This document shows, piece after piece, positions 37,329 to 49,933 of a stretch of DNA of 64,000 bases. This DNA comes from Nocardioides sp. Root682. Lineage in GTDB: Bacteria > Actinomycetota > Actinomycetes > Propionibacteriales > Nocardioidaceae. The translations under genes were made by a program, and so were the position numbers. Below the pieces are notes generated by a model, which saw only the letters and a list, made by a program, of their open reading frames with translations, had not been told where the DNA came from and ran no database searches. The stretch spans positions 1,334,281 through 1,398,280 of the forward strand of contig NZ_LMHJ01000001.1 in NCBI RefSeq assembly GCF_001427795.1, given 5' to 3'. Numbering within the stretch: position 1 is the first letter of the stretch; every line of letters starts with the position of its first letter.

Positions 37329-37514
37329 TCACCAAGAGGACTTGGTGACGCCGGGCAGCTCGCCGCGGTGGGCCATCTCCCGCAGGCAGATACGGCACAG
37401 GCCGAACTTGCGGTAGACCGCCTTCGGACGACCGCAGCGCTGGCAGCGGGTGTAACCGCGAACAGCGAACTTCGGCTTGCGAGCGGCCTTGACCTTGAGT
37501 GCAGTCTTCGCCAT
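37329..37514 (-). CDS. rpsN: 30S ribosomal protein S14, zinc type (type Z)
   Basis: 61 residues. The zinc ribbon is [20 protein letters not shown], a CxxC-x12-CxxC arrangement seen in the short, zinc-binding S14. It lies one base after rplE. Actinobacteria often have a second zinc-free S14 elsewhere under zinc control. Confidence 0.97.
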
Positions 37515-37515
37515 G

Positions 37516-38109
37516 TCAGTTCTCCTTGAACGGGAAGCCGAGGTGCTTGAGCAGCGCCCGTCCCTGCTCGTCGTTGGTCGCCGTGGTGACGATGGTGATG
37601 TCCATGCCCCGCTGGCGGTCGACCTTGTCCTGGTCGATCTCGTGGAACATGACCTGCTCGGTCAGACCGAACGTGTAGTTGCCACGGCCGTCGAACTGCT
37701 TGGGCGAGAGGCCCCGGAAGTCGCGGATACGGGGCAGCGCCAGCGAGAGCAGGCGGTCGAGGAACTCCCACATGCGGTCGCCGCGCAGCGTGACGTGCGT
37801 GCCGATCGGCATGCCCTCACGCAGCTTGAACTGGGCGATCGACTTGCGAGCCTTGGTCACCGACGGCTTCTGGCCGGTGATCGCGGTGAGGTCGCGGATC
37901 GCGCCCTCGATCAGCTTCGAGTCACGCGCGGCCTCGCCGACACCCATGTTGACCACGATCTTGGTCAGGCCGGGGACCTGCATGACGTTGGCGATCTCGA
38001 ACTCGGTACGCAGGGCGGGGAGGATCTCCTCGCGGTACCTGGTCTTCAGACGCGGGTACACCTTCTCGGCGACCTCGACGTCCGTGGACTCGGTGGTGGA
38101 CTCCGACAT
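37516..38109 (-). CDS. rplE: 50S ribosomal protein L5
   Basis: 197 residues with a Ser/Thr/Glu-rich N-terminal tip, then the L5 core ([34 protein letters not shown]). L5 binds 5S rRNA and contacts the P-site tRNA. It overlaps rplX by one base. Confidence 0.97.
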
Positions 38110-38504
38110 CAGATTTCCTTCCCGGTCTTGCGGGAGACACGGACGCTACGCGTCGACGCGTACTCCGAGCCGTCCGGGCGACGCTTGGTGACCTCGACCC
38201 GCTTGCTGCCGGTGCGGGTCACGCCGTCACCCTCGACCAGCATCACGTTGGAGACGTGGATCGGGGCCTCGGTGGTGATGATGCCGCCGGTGTTGCCCGA
38301 ACGCCCACCCTGGTCGACGACCTTGGTGTGCTTCTTGATCCGGTTGACACCCTCGACGATCACGCGGTTGTCCTCGCGGATCACCTTGATGATCTTGCCT
38401 TCGGCGCCCTTGTCCTTGCCGGCGATGACCTTGACGGTGTCGCCCTTCTTGACATGCAGGTTGGGCTTCTTGCGGACCTGCTCCGCCTTCTTGCGGGCAC
38501 CCAT
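38109..38504 (-). CDS. rplX: 50S ribosomal protein L24
   Basis: 131 residues from the ATG at 38504, which shares one base with the rplN stop; a GTG one codon earlier is possible but less likely. The KOW domain is visible as [21 protein letters not shown]24 initiates 50S assembly. Confidence 0.96.
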   Translation of the reverse strand: MGARKKAEQVRKKPNLHVKKGDTVKVIAGKDKGAEGKIIKVIREDNRVIVEGVNRIKKHTKVVDQGGRSGNTGGIITTEAPIHVSNVMLVEGDGVTRTGSKRVEVTKRRPDGSEYASTRSVRVSRKTGKEI

Positions 38505-38872
38505 CACAGCACCTCCGGCGCGAGCGAGATGATCTTCATGAACTTCTTCTCTCGCAGCTCACGGCCCACGGGGCCGAAGATGCGGGTTCCACGGGGCTCG
38601 CCGTCGTTCTTGAGAATCACCGCAGCGTTCTCGTCGAAGCGGATGTACGAGCCGTCGGGACGGCGGCGCTCCTTGACGGTGCGGACGATGACGGCCTTGA
38701 CGACGTCACCCTTCTTCACGTTGCCGCCGGGAATGGCGTCCTTGACGGTGGCGACAATGACGTCACCGATCCCGGCGTAGCGACGACCGGAGCCGCCAAG
38801 CACCCGGATGCAAAGGATTTCCTTCGCTCCGGTGTTGTCGGCGACCTTGAGTCGCGACTCCTGCTGAATCAT
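38504..38872 (-). CDS. rplN: 50S ribosomal protein L14
   Basis: 122 residues, the standard length, starting [28 protein letters not shown]14 contributes to intersubunit bridges and binds ribosomal silencing factor. Shares one base with rplX and follows rpsQ by 66. Confidence 0.98.
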   Translation of the reverse strand: MIQQESRLKVADNTGAKEILCIRVLGGSGRRYAGIGDVIVATVKDAIPGGNVKKGDVVKAVIVRTVKERRRPDGSYIRFDENAAVILKNDGEPRGTRIFGPVGRELREKKFMKIISLAPEVL

Positions 38873-38938
38873 CGATTTCTCCTGGTTGTCGTGCCGGTTC
38901 TCGATCGCTCACAGGCGATCGAGCCTGGCCGAACGGAT

Positions 38939-39220
38939 TTACTTCGCGCGCTCGAGGATCTCCACCACGCGCCAGCGCTTGGTGGCAGACAGCGGGCGGG
39001 TTTCCATGATGAGGACACGGTCGCCGACGCCGCAGTCGTTCTGCTCGTCGTGCGCCTTCAGACGGCTGGTGCGCCGCATGACCTTGCCGTAGAGCGCGTG
39101 CTTGACGCGGTCCTCGACGGTCACGACGACGGTCTTGTCCATCTTGTCGCTGACCACGAGGCCCTCGCGGGTCTTGCGCGCGTTGCGGGCGGTCTCGGTC
39201 TGCTCAGTCTGCTCAGCCAT
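38939..39220 (-). CDS. rpsQ: 30S ribosomal protein S17
   Basis: 93 residues from the ATG at 39220, which overlaps the rpmC stop by one base. The OB-fold core is [32 protein letters not shown] Gln/Thr/Glu-rich N-terminal extension of about 15 residues precedes it. S17 binds the 16S 5' domain. Confidence 0.96.
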   Translation of the reverse strand: MAEQTEQTETARNARKTREGLVVSDKMDKTVVVTVEDRVKHALYGKVMRRTSRLKAHDEQNDCGVGDRVLIMETRPLSATKRWRVVEILERAK

Positions 39221-39459
39221 CAGTTCTCCTCCTCGGCACCCGGAGCGGTACGAATACCGAGCTCGCGCTCGCGCACCACGGTGTAGATCCGGGCAATGTC
39301 CTTCTTGACCGTACGGAGCCGTCCGTGGCTCTCCAGCTGGCCGGTGGCCGCCTGGAAACGCAGGTTGAACAGCTCCTCCTTGGCCTCGCGCAGCTTGGCC
39401 TCGAGGTCGACGTCGTTGAGCTCGTCCAGTTCGTGAGCAGCAGTGGCGTTGATAGCCAT
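39220..39459 (-). CDS. rpmC: 50S ribosomal protein L29
   Basis: 79 residues, mostly a coiled helix pair ([32 protein letters not shown]). L29 sits at the polypeptide tunnel exit and docks trigger factor and SRP. Overlaps rplP and rpsQ by single bases. Confidence 0.97.
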   Translation of the reverse strand: MAINATAAHELDELNDVDLEAKLREAKEELFNLRFQAATGQLESHGRLRTVKKDIARIYTVVRERELGIRTAPGAEEEN

Positions 39460-39878
39460 CAGAACTCACCAGCCTCTCGCGTGATGAAGCGGCACTTCAT
39501 GGGCAGCTTGTGGATGGCACGGCGCATCGCCTCACGGGCGACGTCCTCCGAGACACCGGAGAGCTCGAACATGACACGGCCGGGCTTGACGTTGGCGACC
39601 CACCACTCGGGCGAGCCCTTACCGGAACCCATGCGGGTCTCAGCCGGCTTCTTGGTCAGCGGGCGGTCCGGGTAGATGTTGATCCACACCTTCCCACCAC
39701 GCTTGATGTGACGGGTCATGGCGATACGTGCGGACTCGATCTGACGGTTGGTCACGTAGTGACCCTCGATCGCCTGGATACCGAAGTCACCGAACGCGAG
39801 CGACGTGCCACCCTTCGCAGCACCCCGACGCTTCGGGTGGTGCTGCTTGCGGTGCTTGACGCGACGGGGCATCAACAT
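39459..39878 (-). CDS. rplP: 50S ribosomal protein L16
   Basis: 139 residues, start [19 protein letters not shown], 3 bases after rpsC. L16 positions the A-site tRNA near the peptidyl-transferase centre. The conserved [15 protein letters not shown] segment is near residue 105. Confidence 0.97.
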   Translation of the reverse strand: MLMPRRVKHRKQHHPKRRGAAKGGTSLAFGDFGIQAIEGHYVTNRQIESARIAMTRHIKRGGKVWINIYPDRPLTKKPAETRMGSGKGSPEWWVANVKPGRVMFELSGVSEDVAREAMRRAIHKLPMKCRFITREAGEF

Positions 39879-39881
39879 GGC

Positions 39882-40715
39882 TCAGGACTCCGATCCGGTG
39901 GTCGGCTCCGCAGCAGCCGCCTCGGGAGCAGCGGCCGGGGCGGCAGCTGCGTCAGAGGGCGCGTCGGAGCGAGTCGGGCGGTCGGCGCGCGACCCACGGG
40001 TCGGACGCTCACCGCCACGGGTGGGACGGCCAGCGCCGCGACCGGGAACACCGGCGCGAGCAGCGGCCTGGGCCTGGCGCTCGGCACGGGTGCCGGCAAC
40101 CTCGCCCTTGTAGATCCAGACCTTCACGCCGATACGGCCGAAGGTGGTCTTGGCCTCGTAGAAGCCGTAGTCGATGTCGGCACGCAGCGTGTGCAGCGGA
40201 ACGCGACCCTCGCGGTAGAACTCGGTGCGCGACATCTCGGCGCCGTTGAGCCGGCCCGAGCACTGGATCCGGATGCCCTTGGCACCCGAACGCATCGAGG
40301 TCTGCATGGCCTTGCGCATCGCACGACGGAACTGCACGCGACCGGAGAGCTGCTCGGCAACACCCTGGGCAACGAGCTGGGCGTCGATCTCGGGGTTCTT
40401 GACCTCGAGGATGTTCAGCTGGACCTGCTTGCCGGTGAGCTTCTCGAGCTCGCCACGGATCCGGTCGGCCTCGGCGCCACGGCGACCGATGACGATGCCC
40501 GGACGCGCGGTGTGGATGTCGACGCGGACCCGGTCACGGGTGCGCTCGATCTCGACCTTGGAGATGCCGGCCCGCTCCATGCCCTTGCTGAGCAGCTTGC
40601 GGATCGCGACGTCTTCTCCGACGTAGGCCTTGTACAGCTTGTCGGCGTACCAACGCGACTTGTGGTCGGTGGAGATGCCGAGGCGGAAGCCGTTCGGGTT
40701 GATCTTCTGGCCCAT
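39882..40715 (-). CDS. rpsC: 30S ribosomal protein S3
   Basis: 277 residues from the ATG at 40715, which shares one base with the rplV stop. Contains the KH domain ([27 protein letters not shown]) and S3 C-terminal domain, forming the mRNA entry helicase site. The last 60 or so residues are a low-complexity Arg/Pro/Ala extension, common in actinobacteria. The longer open frame to 41279 is not used. Confidence 0.97.
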   Translation of the reverse strand: MGQKINPNGFRLGISTDHKSRWYADKLYKAYVGEDVAIRKLLSKGMERAGISKVEIERTRDRVRVDIHTARPGIVIGRRGAEADRIRGELEKLTGKQVQLNILEVKNPEIDAQLVAQGVAEQLSGRVQFRRAMRKAMQTSMRSGAKGIRIQCSGRLNGAEMSRTEFYREGRVPLHTLRADIDYGFYEAKTTFGRIGVKVWIYKGEVAGTRAERQAQAAARAGVPGRGAGRPTRGGERPTRGSRADRPTRSDAPSDAAAAPAAAPEAAAAEPTTGSES

Positions 40716-41146
40716 TACTTCTTGGCCCCCTTCTTGGTCTTCGCTTCGACAACGTCGGCGGGCTGAACCGCGATGGTGATGTGGCTGGTGCGCTTGTTGA
40801 TCCGGGTGGCCCGGCCCTGCGCACGGGGACGCCAGCGCTTCATCGTCGGACCCTCGTCGACGCGTGCCACGGAGACGACCAGGTTGCCGGTGGGCAGGCC
40901 CTCGGTGGTCTCGGCGTTCGCGACGGCGCTCTGCAGCACCTTGAAGATCGTGGTCGAAGCCGACTGCGGCGCGAACTGCAGCAGCGTCAGCGCGTCGTCT
41001 GCGGGCAGGCCGCGGACCAGGTCGATGACGCGACGGGCCTTCATCGGGGTGATCCGGACGTAACGCGCGGAAGCGTAGGCACCCGGCTCGTCGCCGAGGA
41101 TGGATTCCCGGCGCGCGCTGGTGCGGTGGCGCTCGGTGGTGCTCAT
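40715..41146 (-). CDS. rplV: 50S ribosomal protein L22
   Basis: 143 residues. Its beta-hairpin lines the exit tunnel and is a site of macrolide-resistance mutations; the hairpin region is [22 protein letters not shown]. Overlaps rpsS by 4 bases. Confidence 0.97.
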   Translation of the reverse strand: MSTTERHRTSARRESILGDEPGAYASARYVRITPMKARRVIDLVRGLPADDALTLLQFAPQSASTTIFKVLQSAVANAETTEGLPTGNLVVSVARVDEGPTMKRWRPRAQGRATRINKRTSHITIAVQPADVVEAKTKKGAKK

Positions 41147-41424
41147 CGACGGCGCCCCTTTCGGTCTTCCTTGACGTGTCCGCGGTAGGTGCGGGTCGGG
41201 GCGAACTCGCCCAGCTTGTGGCCGACCATGGAGTCAGACACGAAGACCGGAACGTGCTTGCGCCCGTCGTGGACCGCAATCGTGTGGCCGATCATCGAGG
41301 GGATGATCATGGACCGACGCGACCAGGTCTTGATGACGTTGTGAGTGCCCTTGTCGTTCTCGGCGTCCACCTTCTTGAGGAGGTGGCCGTCGATGAAGGG
41401 GCCCTTCTTGAGGCTGCGAGGCAT
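41143..41424 (-). CDS. rpsS: 30S ribosomal protein S19
   Basis: 93 residues beginning [19 protein letters not shown] and carrying the conserved [16 protein letters not shown]19 lies on the 30S head beside S13. Overlaps rplV by 4 bases and follows rplB by 12. Confidence 0.98.
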   Translation of the reverse strand: MPRSLKKGPFIDGHLLKKVDAENDKGTHNVIKTWSRRSMIIPSMIGHTIAVHDGRKHVPVFVSDSMVGHKLGEFAPTRTYRGHVKEDRKGRRR

Positions 41425-41436
41425 CTTTCAGTTCCT

Positions 41437-42272
<836 letters not shown>

Positions 42273-42273
<1 letters not shown>

Positions 42274-42575
42274 CAGGCCTGACCTCCGAAGATGTCGATG
42301 CGGTGGCCCTCAGCCAGGCTGACGATGGCGCGCTTGGTGTCCTTGCGCTTGCCGAGGCCGTGCTTGGTCCGACGGACCTTGCCCGTGCGGTTGAGGGTGT
42401 TCACCGAGGTGACCTTGACGCCGAAGATCTTCTCGACCGCGATCTTGATCTCGGTCTTGTTGGCGTCAGGGCGCACCACGAACGTGTACTTGTTGTTGTC
42501 GAGGAGGCTGTAGCTCTTCTCCGACACGACCGGCGCGATCAGGACGTCGCGGTGGTCCTTGTGCAGCGTGCTCAC
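42273..42575 (-). CDS. rplW: 50S ribosomal protein L23
   Basis: 100 residues. L23 is at the tunnel exit and recruits trigger factor and SRP. Overlaps rplD by 4 bases and rplB by one. Confidence 0.97.
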
Positions 42576-43222
42576 TTGTCGCCCTCCTTGGCCTTCTTGG
42601 CCTTCTTGGCCTCGGGAGCGGCGTCGACGGAACCGCCGGAGACGAACAGGTCGAACGCGGCCTTGCTGAACACCACGTCGTCGCTCGCGAGGACGTCGTA
42701 GGTGTTGAGCTGGTCGACGGCCACGATGTGGACCTCGGGCGCGTTGCGCAGCGAGAGCCAGGTGACGCTGTCGGTCCGCTCGAGCACCACGAGGAACTTG
42801 CGGCGGTCGGTGAGGGCCAGCAGCGAGGTGAGCGCAGCCTTGGTCGACGGCTTCTCACCGGTGACCAGGGCGTCGATCACGTGGATGCGCTCGTTGCGCG
42901 CGCGGTCCGAGAGGGCTCCGCGCAGGGCGGCGGCCTTCATCTTCTTGGGGGTGCGCTGGCTGTAGTCGCGGGGGTGCGGTCCGTGGACGATGCCACCACC
43001 GGCGAACTGAGGCGCGCGGGTCGAGCCCTGACGGGCGCGGCCGGTGCCCTTCTGCTTGTAGGGCTTGCGGCCACCGCCGCGGACCTCGCCCCGACGCTTG
43101 GTCGAGTGCGTGCCCTGGCGAGCGGCTGCCTGCTGGGCAACCACGACCTGGTGGATGAGGGGAACGTTGACCTCGGCGTCGAAGATCTCGGCGGGAAGGT
43201 CAACGGAAACGGTCTTGGCCAT
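42572..43222 (-). CDS. rplD: 50S ribosomal protein L4
   Basis: 216 residues; the tunnel-lining loop [22 protein letters not shown] is characteristic. In E. coli L4 autoregulates the S10 operon via a leader attenuator; no matching structure was recognised in the leader here. It ends in a Lys/Ala-rich tail. Confidence 0.97.
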   Translation of the reverse strand: MAKTVSVDLPAEIFDAEVNVPLIHQVVVAQQAAARQGTHSTKRRGEVRGGGRKPYKQKGTGRARQGSTRAPQFAGGGIVHGPHPRDYSQRTPKKMKAAALRGALSDRARNERIHVIDALVTGEKPSTKAALTSLLALTDRRKFLVVLERTDSVTWLSLRNAPEVHIVAVDQLNTYDVLASDDVVFSKAAFDLFVSGGSVDAAPEAKKAKKAKEGDK

Positions 43223-43227
43223 GTTGA

Positions 43228-43878
43228 TCAGCCCTTCTTCGCTGCCGTGCGGAGGACGACGACGCCACCCTTGGGGCCGGGAACGGCACCCTTGAGGAGC
43301 ACGAGGCCCTTCTCGACGTCGACGGCGTGAACAGTGATGTTCTGCGTCGTGACCGTGTCGCTACCCATGCGACCGGCCATCCGCATGCCCTTGAACACGC
43401 GACCCGGCGTGGCGCACGCGCCGATCGAGCCGGGCTTGCGGTGGTTGCGGTGGGCACCGTGCGAGGCGCCGACACCGTGGAAGCCGTGACGCTTCATGAC
43501 ACCGGCGAAACCCTTGCCCTTGCTGGTGCCGGTGACGTCGATGACCTGGCCGGCCTCGAACGTGTCGACTGCCAGCTCCTGGCCAACGGTGTACTCGGAG
43601 GCGTCAGCGGTGCGGATCTCGACCACGTGGCGGCGCGGCGTGGTGCCGGCCTTCGCGAAGTGGCCGGCCTGCGGCTTGTTGACCTTGCGGCCTTCGATCT
43701 CGCCGTAGCCGATCTGGATGGCGTTGTAGCCGTCCGGCTCGGGCTGGCGGACCTGGGTGATGACGTTGGTGCTTGCAGCAACCACCGTCACCGGGACGAC
43801 GCGGTTGTTCTCGTCCCACAGCTGAGTCATGCCGAGCTTGGTGCCCAGCAGACCCTTCACGTTGCGTTCTACCGTCAT
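43228..43878 (-). CDS. rplC: 50S ribosomal protein L3
   Basis: 216 residues from the ATG at 43878, giving the family start [19 protein letters not shown]. The central loop reaching the peptidyl-transferase centre contains [16 protein letters not shown]. Lies 10 bases after rpsJ and 5 before rplD. Confidence 0.97.
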   Translation of the reverse strand: MTVERNVKGLLGTKLGMTQLWDENNRVVPVTVVAASTNVITQVRQPEPDGYNAIQIGYGEIEGRKVNKPQAGHFAKAGTTPRRHVVEIRTADASEYTVGQELAVDTFEAGQVIDVTGTSKGKGFAGVMKRHGFHGVGASHGAHRNHRKPGSIGACATPGRVFKGMRMAGRMGSDTVTTQNITVHAVDVEKGLVLLKGAVPGPKGGVVVLRTAAKKG

Positions 43879-43888
43879 GTCAACAACC

Positions 43889-44197
43889 TCAGAGCTTGAT
43901 CTCGATGTCGACACCGGCCGGGAGGTCGAGGCGCATGAGGCTGTCGACGGTCTTCGGCGTGGGGTCGATGATGTCGATGAGGCGCTTGTGCGTGCGCATC
44001 TCGAAGTGCTCGCGCGAGTCCTTGTACTTGTGCGGCGACCGGATGACACAGAAGACGTTCTTCTCGGTCGGCAGCGGCACCGGGCCGGCGACCTTGGCAC
44101 CCGTGCGGGTGACCGTGTCGACGATCTTGCGCGCCGAGGTGTCGATCACCTCGTGGTCATAGGCCTTGAGCCTGATGCGGATCTTCTGTCCCGCCAT
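43889..44197 (-). CDS. rpsJ: 30S ribosomal protein S10
   Basis: 102 residues. S10 also partners NusB in antitermination. The ATG at 44197 is preceded by a purine-rich GAGAGAGA stretch and, further off, AAAGGA. It is the first gene of the cluster; the str operon (rpsL, rpsG, fusA, tuf) that often precedes it is not adjacent here. Confidence 0.97.
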   Translation of the reverse strand: MAGQKIRIRLKAYDHEVIDTSARKIVDTVTRTGAKVAGPVPLPTEKNVFCVIRSPHKYKDSREHFEMRTHKRLIDIIDPTPKTVDSLMRLDLPAGVDIEIKL

Positions 44198-44689
44198 AGG
44201 TCTCTCTCGTCCTTTTCGTGTCGTACGTACCGGGCCGGTCAAATCTGTTGGCAGCTCCGACCCCCGAGGTCGGGCGTGTCGCGCCGTTTTGCTGGCACAC
44301 ACTTGTTTCCCTCGCCCTGCCCCTGACCTGGTGGTACCGGCTGCTGGCATGGAGAAAGCGGAGCTGTTGTTGTCTGAATCGGGTCTCACCCCCGAACTTC
44401 CTGGTGGAAGATCCGGTGGCGTGCGGTGCGACCAACGTCGACAACCGGAACACGCTCGCAGCGGCGCTGACCGGATCAGGGATCCGACCACTCCGCGTGG
44501 GAGACACGATTCAGAAGTCAAAGGGTGTTGCTCGCACCCCGACAAACCCATCGGGGCAACCGGAACATCTTGGCAGAGGTCCACCGGCCCGACCAAATTT
44601 ACGAGGCAGGTCTCCCTCAGGGGTCGTGCGCAGGCGGATGCAAGGATGTCCGCACCGCGTGAATCAACCGTGCCATCAGAGGGAGAACG
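44198..44689. other. 492-base intergenic region between rpsJ and the first MoxR operon
   Basis: No coding potential was supported. For the S10 leader (minus strand) it holds a 6-bp hairpin CCGACC/GGTCGG at 44257-44273 and a tentative promoter farther upstream: TTGGTC (44596-44591), an 18-base spacer and CAAGAT (44572-44567) preceded by an extended -10 TG. That would give a leader of about 360 bases. The promoter of the divergent gene at 44690 must also lie here; it has a GGGAGAACG ribosome site. Confidence 0.5.
44567..44596 (-). promoter_or_regulatory. Tentative S10-operon promoter
   Basis: TTGGTC, 18-base spacer, TGC then CAAGAT, read on the minus strand. The hexamers match consensus only partly (3-4 of 6), helped by an extended -10. 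Other unrecognised promoters in the region remain possible. Confidence 0.25.
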
Positions 44690-45844
44690 ATGACCGACGG
44701 CCCGTCGCAGTACCCGCCTCCGGGTGCCCCGCCGCCGGATGACCCCCTGCCGAACCACGGCGGGTACGCGCCGCCGGGGGCCGCTCCGGCCACTCCCCCG
44801 CCTCCTGGCCCCGCAGTTACCCCCGGCGCTCCCTGGGCGACGTACGCCGCCGCCGGCAGGCCGGGCGGCATGGCGCCGGGCCTGGCGCTCGGGGCTGCAC
44901 ACAAGCCCGGGGCCTTCCCGCTGCGCCCCCTCACGCTGGGCAGCATCTACGACGGGGCGTTCCGGATCATCCGGTTCAACCCCAAGGCAACGGTCGGTGC
45001 CGCCGTCATGGTCACCGCGGTGGCGATGATCATCCCGGTGGCGATCACCGCGGTCCTCACCTTCACGGTCGGCCTCGCGCTCGACCTGTCCGGCGACGTC
45101 GACCCCGACGCATCGACTGCGGACGCCCTCGGACTGCTCGCCGCCTACGGATCCCTGCTGCTGTCCATCCTTCTCGCGCAGGTCGGCGTCATCCTCGTGA
45201 CGGGGATGATCGCCCATGTCACGCGGGCCGCAGCGGTCGGCCGCCGCCTCAGCCTCGGTCAAGCGTGGGCAGCCACGCACGGGAAGCGCTGGCGCCTCAT
45301 CGGCCTCGCGGCGATCATCAACGTGTCGTTCTTCGCCCTGCTCACGGCTTACGTGCTGCTGTGGGTGATCGTCGTGGCGGTCAGCCCGAACCCCTGGCCC
45401 ATCGTCGCGTGGGGCGTGATCACCATCCCGGCCTTCGGATGCCTGTGCTGCTGGCTGTGGGTGCGGTTCTACTACCTGCCGGTGCCCCCGCTGATGCTCG
45501 AGGAGGTGGGTGTGTTCGGGGCGATCGGGCGCGGGTGGTCGCTCACCGCCGGCCAGTTCTGGCGGACCTTCGGCATTGCGCTGCTCACGGTGCTGATCGG
45601 CTCGGTCGCGGGCAGCATGCTGTCGACGCCGGTGAGCGTCATCGGGCAGGTCGGAGCGATCGCCTTCGTGGAGTACGCCGCGCTGTTCCTGGTGGTGTCG
45701 CAAGCCATCGCGCTGATCGTCCAGAACGCCTTCGTCGCGCCCTTCGTCGCCGCGGTCACGTCCGTCCAGTACGTCGACCTGCGCATGCGCAAGGAGGCAC
45801 TGGACGTCGAGCTGATGCGTGAGGCAGGGATCATCGCCGCATGA
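44690..45844 (+). CDS. Multi-pass membrane protein with Pro-rich N-terminus (GDPD membrane-domain-like)
   Basis: 384 residues. The first 75 are Pro/Gly/Ala-rich and disordered; [25 protein letters not shown] (about 76-100) then begins a domain of six to eight membrane helices to the end. This layout is found in actinobacterial proteins annotated as glycerophosphoryl-diester-phosphodiesterase membrane-domain proteins, though no catalytic phosphodiesterase part is present. It heads the first MoxR operon and overlaps the DUF4129 gene by 4 bases. I infer a membrane component of that complex. Confidence 0.7.
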   Translation: MTDGPSQYPPPGAPPPDDPLPNHGGYAPPGAAPATPPPPGPAVTPGAPWATYAAAGRPGGMAPGLALGAAHKPGAFPLRPLTLGSIYDGAFRIIRFNPKATVGAAVMVTAVAMIIPVAITAVLTFTVGLALDLSGDVDPDASTADALGLLAAYGSLLLSILLAQVGVILVTGMIAHVTRAAAVGRRLSLGQAWAATHGKRWRLIGLAAIINVSFFALLTAYVLLWVIVVAVSPNPWPIVAWGVITIPAFGCLCCWLWVRFYYLPVPPLMLEEVGVFGAIGRGWSLTAGQFWRTFGIALLTVLIGSVAGSMLSTPVSVIGQVGAIAFVEYAALFLVVSQAIALIVQNAFVAPFVAAVTSVQYVDLRMRKEALDVELMREAGIIAA

Positions 45845-46482
45845 TCGCCGTGCTCGCGCTGCCGCTGCTCGGCCGCCTCGACCCGCCGCTCGATCCGAGC
45901 GGTGACGAGGCGCGCGGTCAGCTGCGTCGTGAGCTCGCCCATCCGGAGTACTACGACGCCAACCTGCTGGAGCGGATCAGCGACTGGCTCGACCGCCTGA
46001 TCAATGGCAGCGTCAGCACCGCGTCGGATGCACCGCTGCTCACCGTGGTGGTCGCGATCCTGGTGGCCCTGCTGCTCCTGGCGGGCATGATCCTGATCGT
46101 GTCGCGGGCCCGGCGTACCGCCCGTGCCGACCAGGCGCCGACCGCAGCACTGACCGACGAGGTCATCACCGCCGACCAGCTGCGCGCCCGCGCTGAGGCG
46201 GCCCTCGCAGCTGGAGACCCGGGCGCCGCGCTGATCGACGCGTTCCGGGCAGTCGCGGTGCGCCAGATCGAACGCGGCCGCATCGACGACGTCCCCCAGG
46301 CGACCGCGCACGAGCTCGCTGGCGCGCTCGCTGTCACCTTCGCCGATCACGGGCCCGCGCTGAGGCGCGGCGCTGACCTCTTCGACCAGGTCCTGTACGG
46401 CGACCGGCCGGCCACCGTCGAGCAGGCTCGCGACCTGCTGGCGCTCGACGACCGGCTCGCCGGCCGGACGGCCCGCCGATGA
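45841..46482 (+). CDS. DUF4129 domain membrane protein
   Basis: 213 residues with an N-terminal hydrophobic segment, an amphipathic region ([24 protein letters not shown]), one clear membrane helix (about 62-84) and a cytoplasmic C-terminal DUF4129 domain (about 115-210; [29 protein letters not shown]). DUF4129 proteins are found with MoxR and transglutaminase-like genes. Overlaps both neighbours by 4 bases. Confidence 0.8.
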   Translation: MIAVLALPLLGRLDPPLDPSGDEARGQLRRELAHPEYYDANLLERISDWLDRLINGSVSTASDAPLLTVVVAILVALLLLAGMILIVSRARRTARADQAPTAALTDEVITADQLRARAEAALAAGDPGAALIDAFRAVAVRQIERGRIDDVPQATAHELAGALAVTFADHGPALRRGADLFDQVLYGDRPATVEQARDLLALDDRLAGRTARR

Positions 46483-47584
46483 GGCGCCGTCCCCCGGGCT
46501 GGGTGCTGGTCGCGGTCGCCCTGGTGCTTGCCCTCGGCGTCGCGGTCTGGACGTCACGGGACGCCGAGCAGTACCCCGACCCGCTCGATCCCCGCAACCC
46601 CGCGCCCGAGGGCGGTCGGGCGATCGCCCGCGTCCTCGAGGACGAGGGCGTCGACCTGACGATCGTGCGCTCCGCCGCCGCGCTCGACGACACCACCGTC
46701 GACGCCTCCACGTCGGTCGTGGTGACCAGCACGGACTTCCTCTCACCGGGCACCCTCCAGCGACTGCGGGACAAGGCGGCTCCGGGGCGACTGGTGCTGA
46801 TCGAGCCGTCGTACACCGTGATCGAGGAGATCGACCCCGACCTCGAGGTCACCTTGGTCGCCGAGGAACGCGTCGACGCCGACTGCAACGGAGGGGTGGG
46901 CGGTCTGGCCCTGGAGGTCGACGAGATGACCGTGTACGACGGCCCCGACGGACCGTCCTGCTTCCGAACCGGCGGGGGCGCGGTCCTCCTGGAAGACCGC
47001 GCCGACCGACTGGTGCTGTTCGGTGCGGGCCAGGCGCTGAGCAACGACCAGGTCCTCCGGGCCGACAACGCGGCCGTCGGGATCCGTCTGCTCGGGGCGA
47101 GCAAGCGCGTGGTCTGGTATGTCCCCAACCTGACCGACCCGGCCTCCGGGGACGCGGTCACCCTGACCTCCCTGCTCCCCCGCTGGATCGGCCCGGGCGT
47201 CTGGCTGGGCGGCCTGACCGTGATCGCCCTGATCCTGTGGCGCTTCCGCCGGCTCGGTCCGCTCTCCACCGAACCACTACCCGTGGTGGTGAGGGCGGTC
47301 GAGACCGCACACAGCCGGGGCCGGATGTACCGCCGCAGCGGCGACCGGGGCCACGCCGCCCGCGCCCTGCGTCGCGCGGCGCGCGCCGATCTCGCCGTAC
47401 GGCTTGGCCTGGACCGGCGTACGCCACCGGCCACCGTGATCGAGGCGACGGCCCAGCACCTCGACACCCGTGTCGAGGACATCGGCGCCCTGCTGAACGA
47501 TGACCAGATCCCCCCTGCGACCGATCACGACCTGGTCGGGCTCGCCCAGGCGCTCACCCGATTGAGGAAAGAGGTACGACGCGG

Positions 47585-47588
<4 letters not shown>
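46479..47588 (+). CDS. DUF4350 domain membrane protein
   Basis: 369 residues: a signal-anchor helix (about 8-26), an extracytoplasmic DUF4350 domain starting YPDPLDPRNPAPEGGRAIARVLEDEGV (about 37-63), a second helix near 235-255, and a cytoplasmic Arg-rich tail. The DUF4350 fold resembles a glutamine amidotransferase-like/ThuA-type domain but its function is not known. It is coupled by 4-base overlaps to DUF4129 and MoxR genes, forming one unit. Confidence 0.8.
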
Positions 47589-48577
<989 letters not shown>

Positions 48578-48589
48578 TCGACGAGCGAA

Positions 48590-49915
48590 ATGGTGATCTC
48601 CGGGCGCGTTCCGCTCCTGCTCCTGCTGGGGCTGGGAGCCGTGTGGCTGCGCCCGTTCCCGAGCACGGTCTCCCTGTGGCTGCTCGGTGTGCTCGTGCTG
48701 GTGGGGATCGACGCCCTCCTCACTCCTCGGCCACGGACGGTCGGCATCAGCCGCCGCCAGCCCGGGACCGTCCGGCTCGGAGACCCTGCCACCGCCGGAC
48801 TCGTGGTGACCAACAACGGGACACGTCGCATCCACGTCGACGTGCGCGACGCATGGCAGCCGTCGGCGGGCGCGAGCGACAACCGCCACCGCCTGCGCCT
48901 GCCGCCGACCGAACAGAAGCGACTGACGACGCCGCTGCTCCCGCGCCGACGTGGCGACCTCCGGGCCCACGGCGTCACCGTCCGGTCGTGGGGTCCGCTG
49001 GGGCTGTCCGCCCTCCAGCAGACGTACGACGTCCCCGGGTCGGTCCGCGCGCTGCCACCCTTCGAGTCGCGCAAGCACCTGCCCTCCCGTCTTGCGCGCC
49101 TTCGCGACCTCGACGGCCGCGCCGCGGTCCGGGTACGCGGGCAGGGCACCGAGTTCGACTCGCTGCGCGAGTACGTCCGCGGCGACGACGTGCGCTCCAT
49201 CGACTGGCGCGCGTCAGCGCGAACCCCCCACGTCGTGGTGCGGACCTGGCAGCCCGAGCGTGACCGCCGCGTGGTGATCGTGCTCGACACCTCCCGCACC
49301 TCCGCGGGACGCGTCGCCCGCGAAGCCGGTGCCGACGACGCCGAGGGCATGCCGCGCCTCGACGCAGCGATGGACGCCGCGATGCTCCTCGGCGCGCTGG
49401 CCTCCCGGGCCGGCGACCGCATCGACTTCCTCGCCGGCGACCGCCGGGTCCGGGCCCGCCAGCGGGTCCACGGCGTGCGTGACGTCGCGGCCCGCCTCCA
49501 GGAACAGATGGCCGACCTCGACCCCGTGCTCGTCGAAGCCGACTGGGACGCTCTCGCCGGCGCAGTCCAGGGCTTCGGGCGACAGCGCGCCCTCGTCGTG
49601 CTCCTGACGGCGCTGGAGCCCTCCGCCATCTCCGACGGGCTGATCCCCGTGCTCCCGGTGCTGACCCGCCACCACCGGGTCGTGCTCGCCTCGGTGCGTG
49701 ATCCCGAGCTCAACCGGCTCGCGACGCCGGGAGAGGCGCCCACCGCCGACGAGGTGTACGGCGCCGCGGCAGCCGAGCACGAGCTCGCTCGCCGCGCACG
49801 GATGCGTGACGTGCTCACGCGGATGGGTGTCGACGTCGTCGATGCGGACGCAGCGCAGCTGCCGCCCGCCCTGGCCGACCACTACCTGCACCTCAAGGCA
49901 CAAGGCCTGCTGTAG
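48590..49915 (+). CDS. DUF58 domain protein (first cluster)
   Basis: 441 residues. Two N-terminal membrane helices (about 5-40) are followed by a beta-rich stretch and the DUF58 core (about 185-300) with GQGTEFDSLREYVRGDDVRSIDWRASAR, then a VWA-like part with IVLDTSRTSAG, a degenerate MIDAS. DUF58 proteins are fixed partners of MoxR ATPases. This is the last gene of the first cluster and converges on the SpoIIM gene. Confidence 0.88.
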   Translation: MVISGRVPLLLLLGLGAVWLRPFPSTVSLWLLGVLVLVGIDALLTPRPRTVGISRRQPGTVRLGDPATAGLVVTNNGTRRIHVDVRDAWQPSAGASDNRHRLRLPPTEQKRLTTPLLPRRRGDLRAHGVTVRSWGPLGLSALQQTYDVPGSVRALPPFESRKHLPSRLARLRDLDGRAAVRVRGQGTEFDSLREYVRGDDVRSIDWRASARTPHVVVRTWQPERDRRVVIVLDTSRTSAGRVAREAGADDAEGMPRLDAAMDAAMLLGALASRAGDRIDFLAGDRRVRARQRVHGVRDVAARLQEQMADLDPVLVEADWDALAGAVQGFGRQRALVVLLTALEPSAISDGLIPVLPVLTRHHRVVLASVRDPELNRLATPGEAPTADEVYGAAAAEHELARRARMRDVLTRMGVDVVDADAAQLPPALADHYLHLKAQGLL

Positions 49916-49933
49916 CGACGGCGCGAGCAGGAG

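Noticed and set aside
44198..44689. Short frames in the rpsJ upstream region on both strands
   Set aside because: No ribosome site, no recognisable domain and composition more AT-rich than coding neighbours; more likely a leader and promoter region.
43889..45703. A 604-codon minus-strand frame that includes rpsJ at its end
   Set aside because: Only the last 102 codons are rpsJ; the upstream part crosses a non-coding leader and the antisense of a membrane-protein gene.
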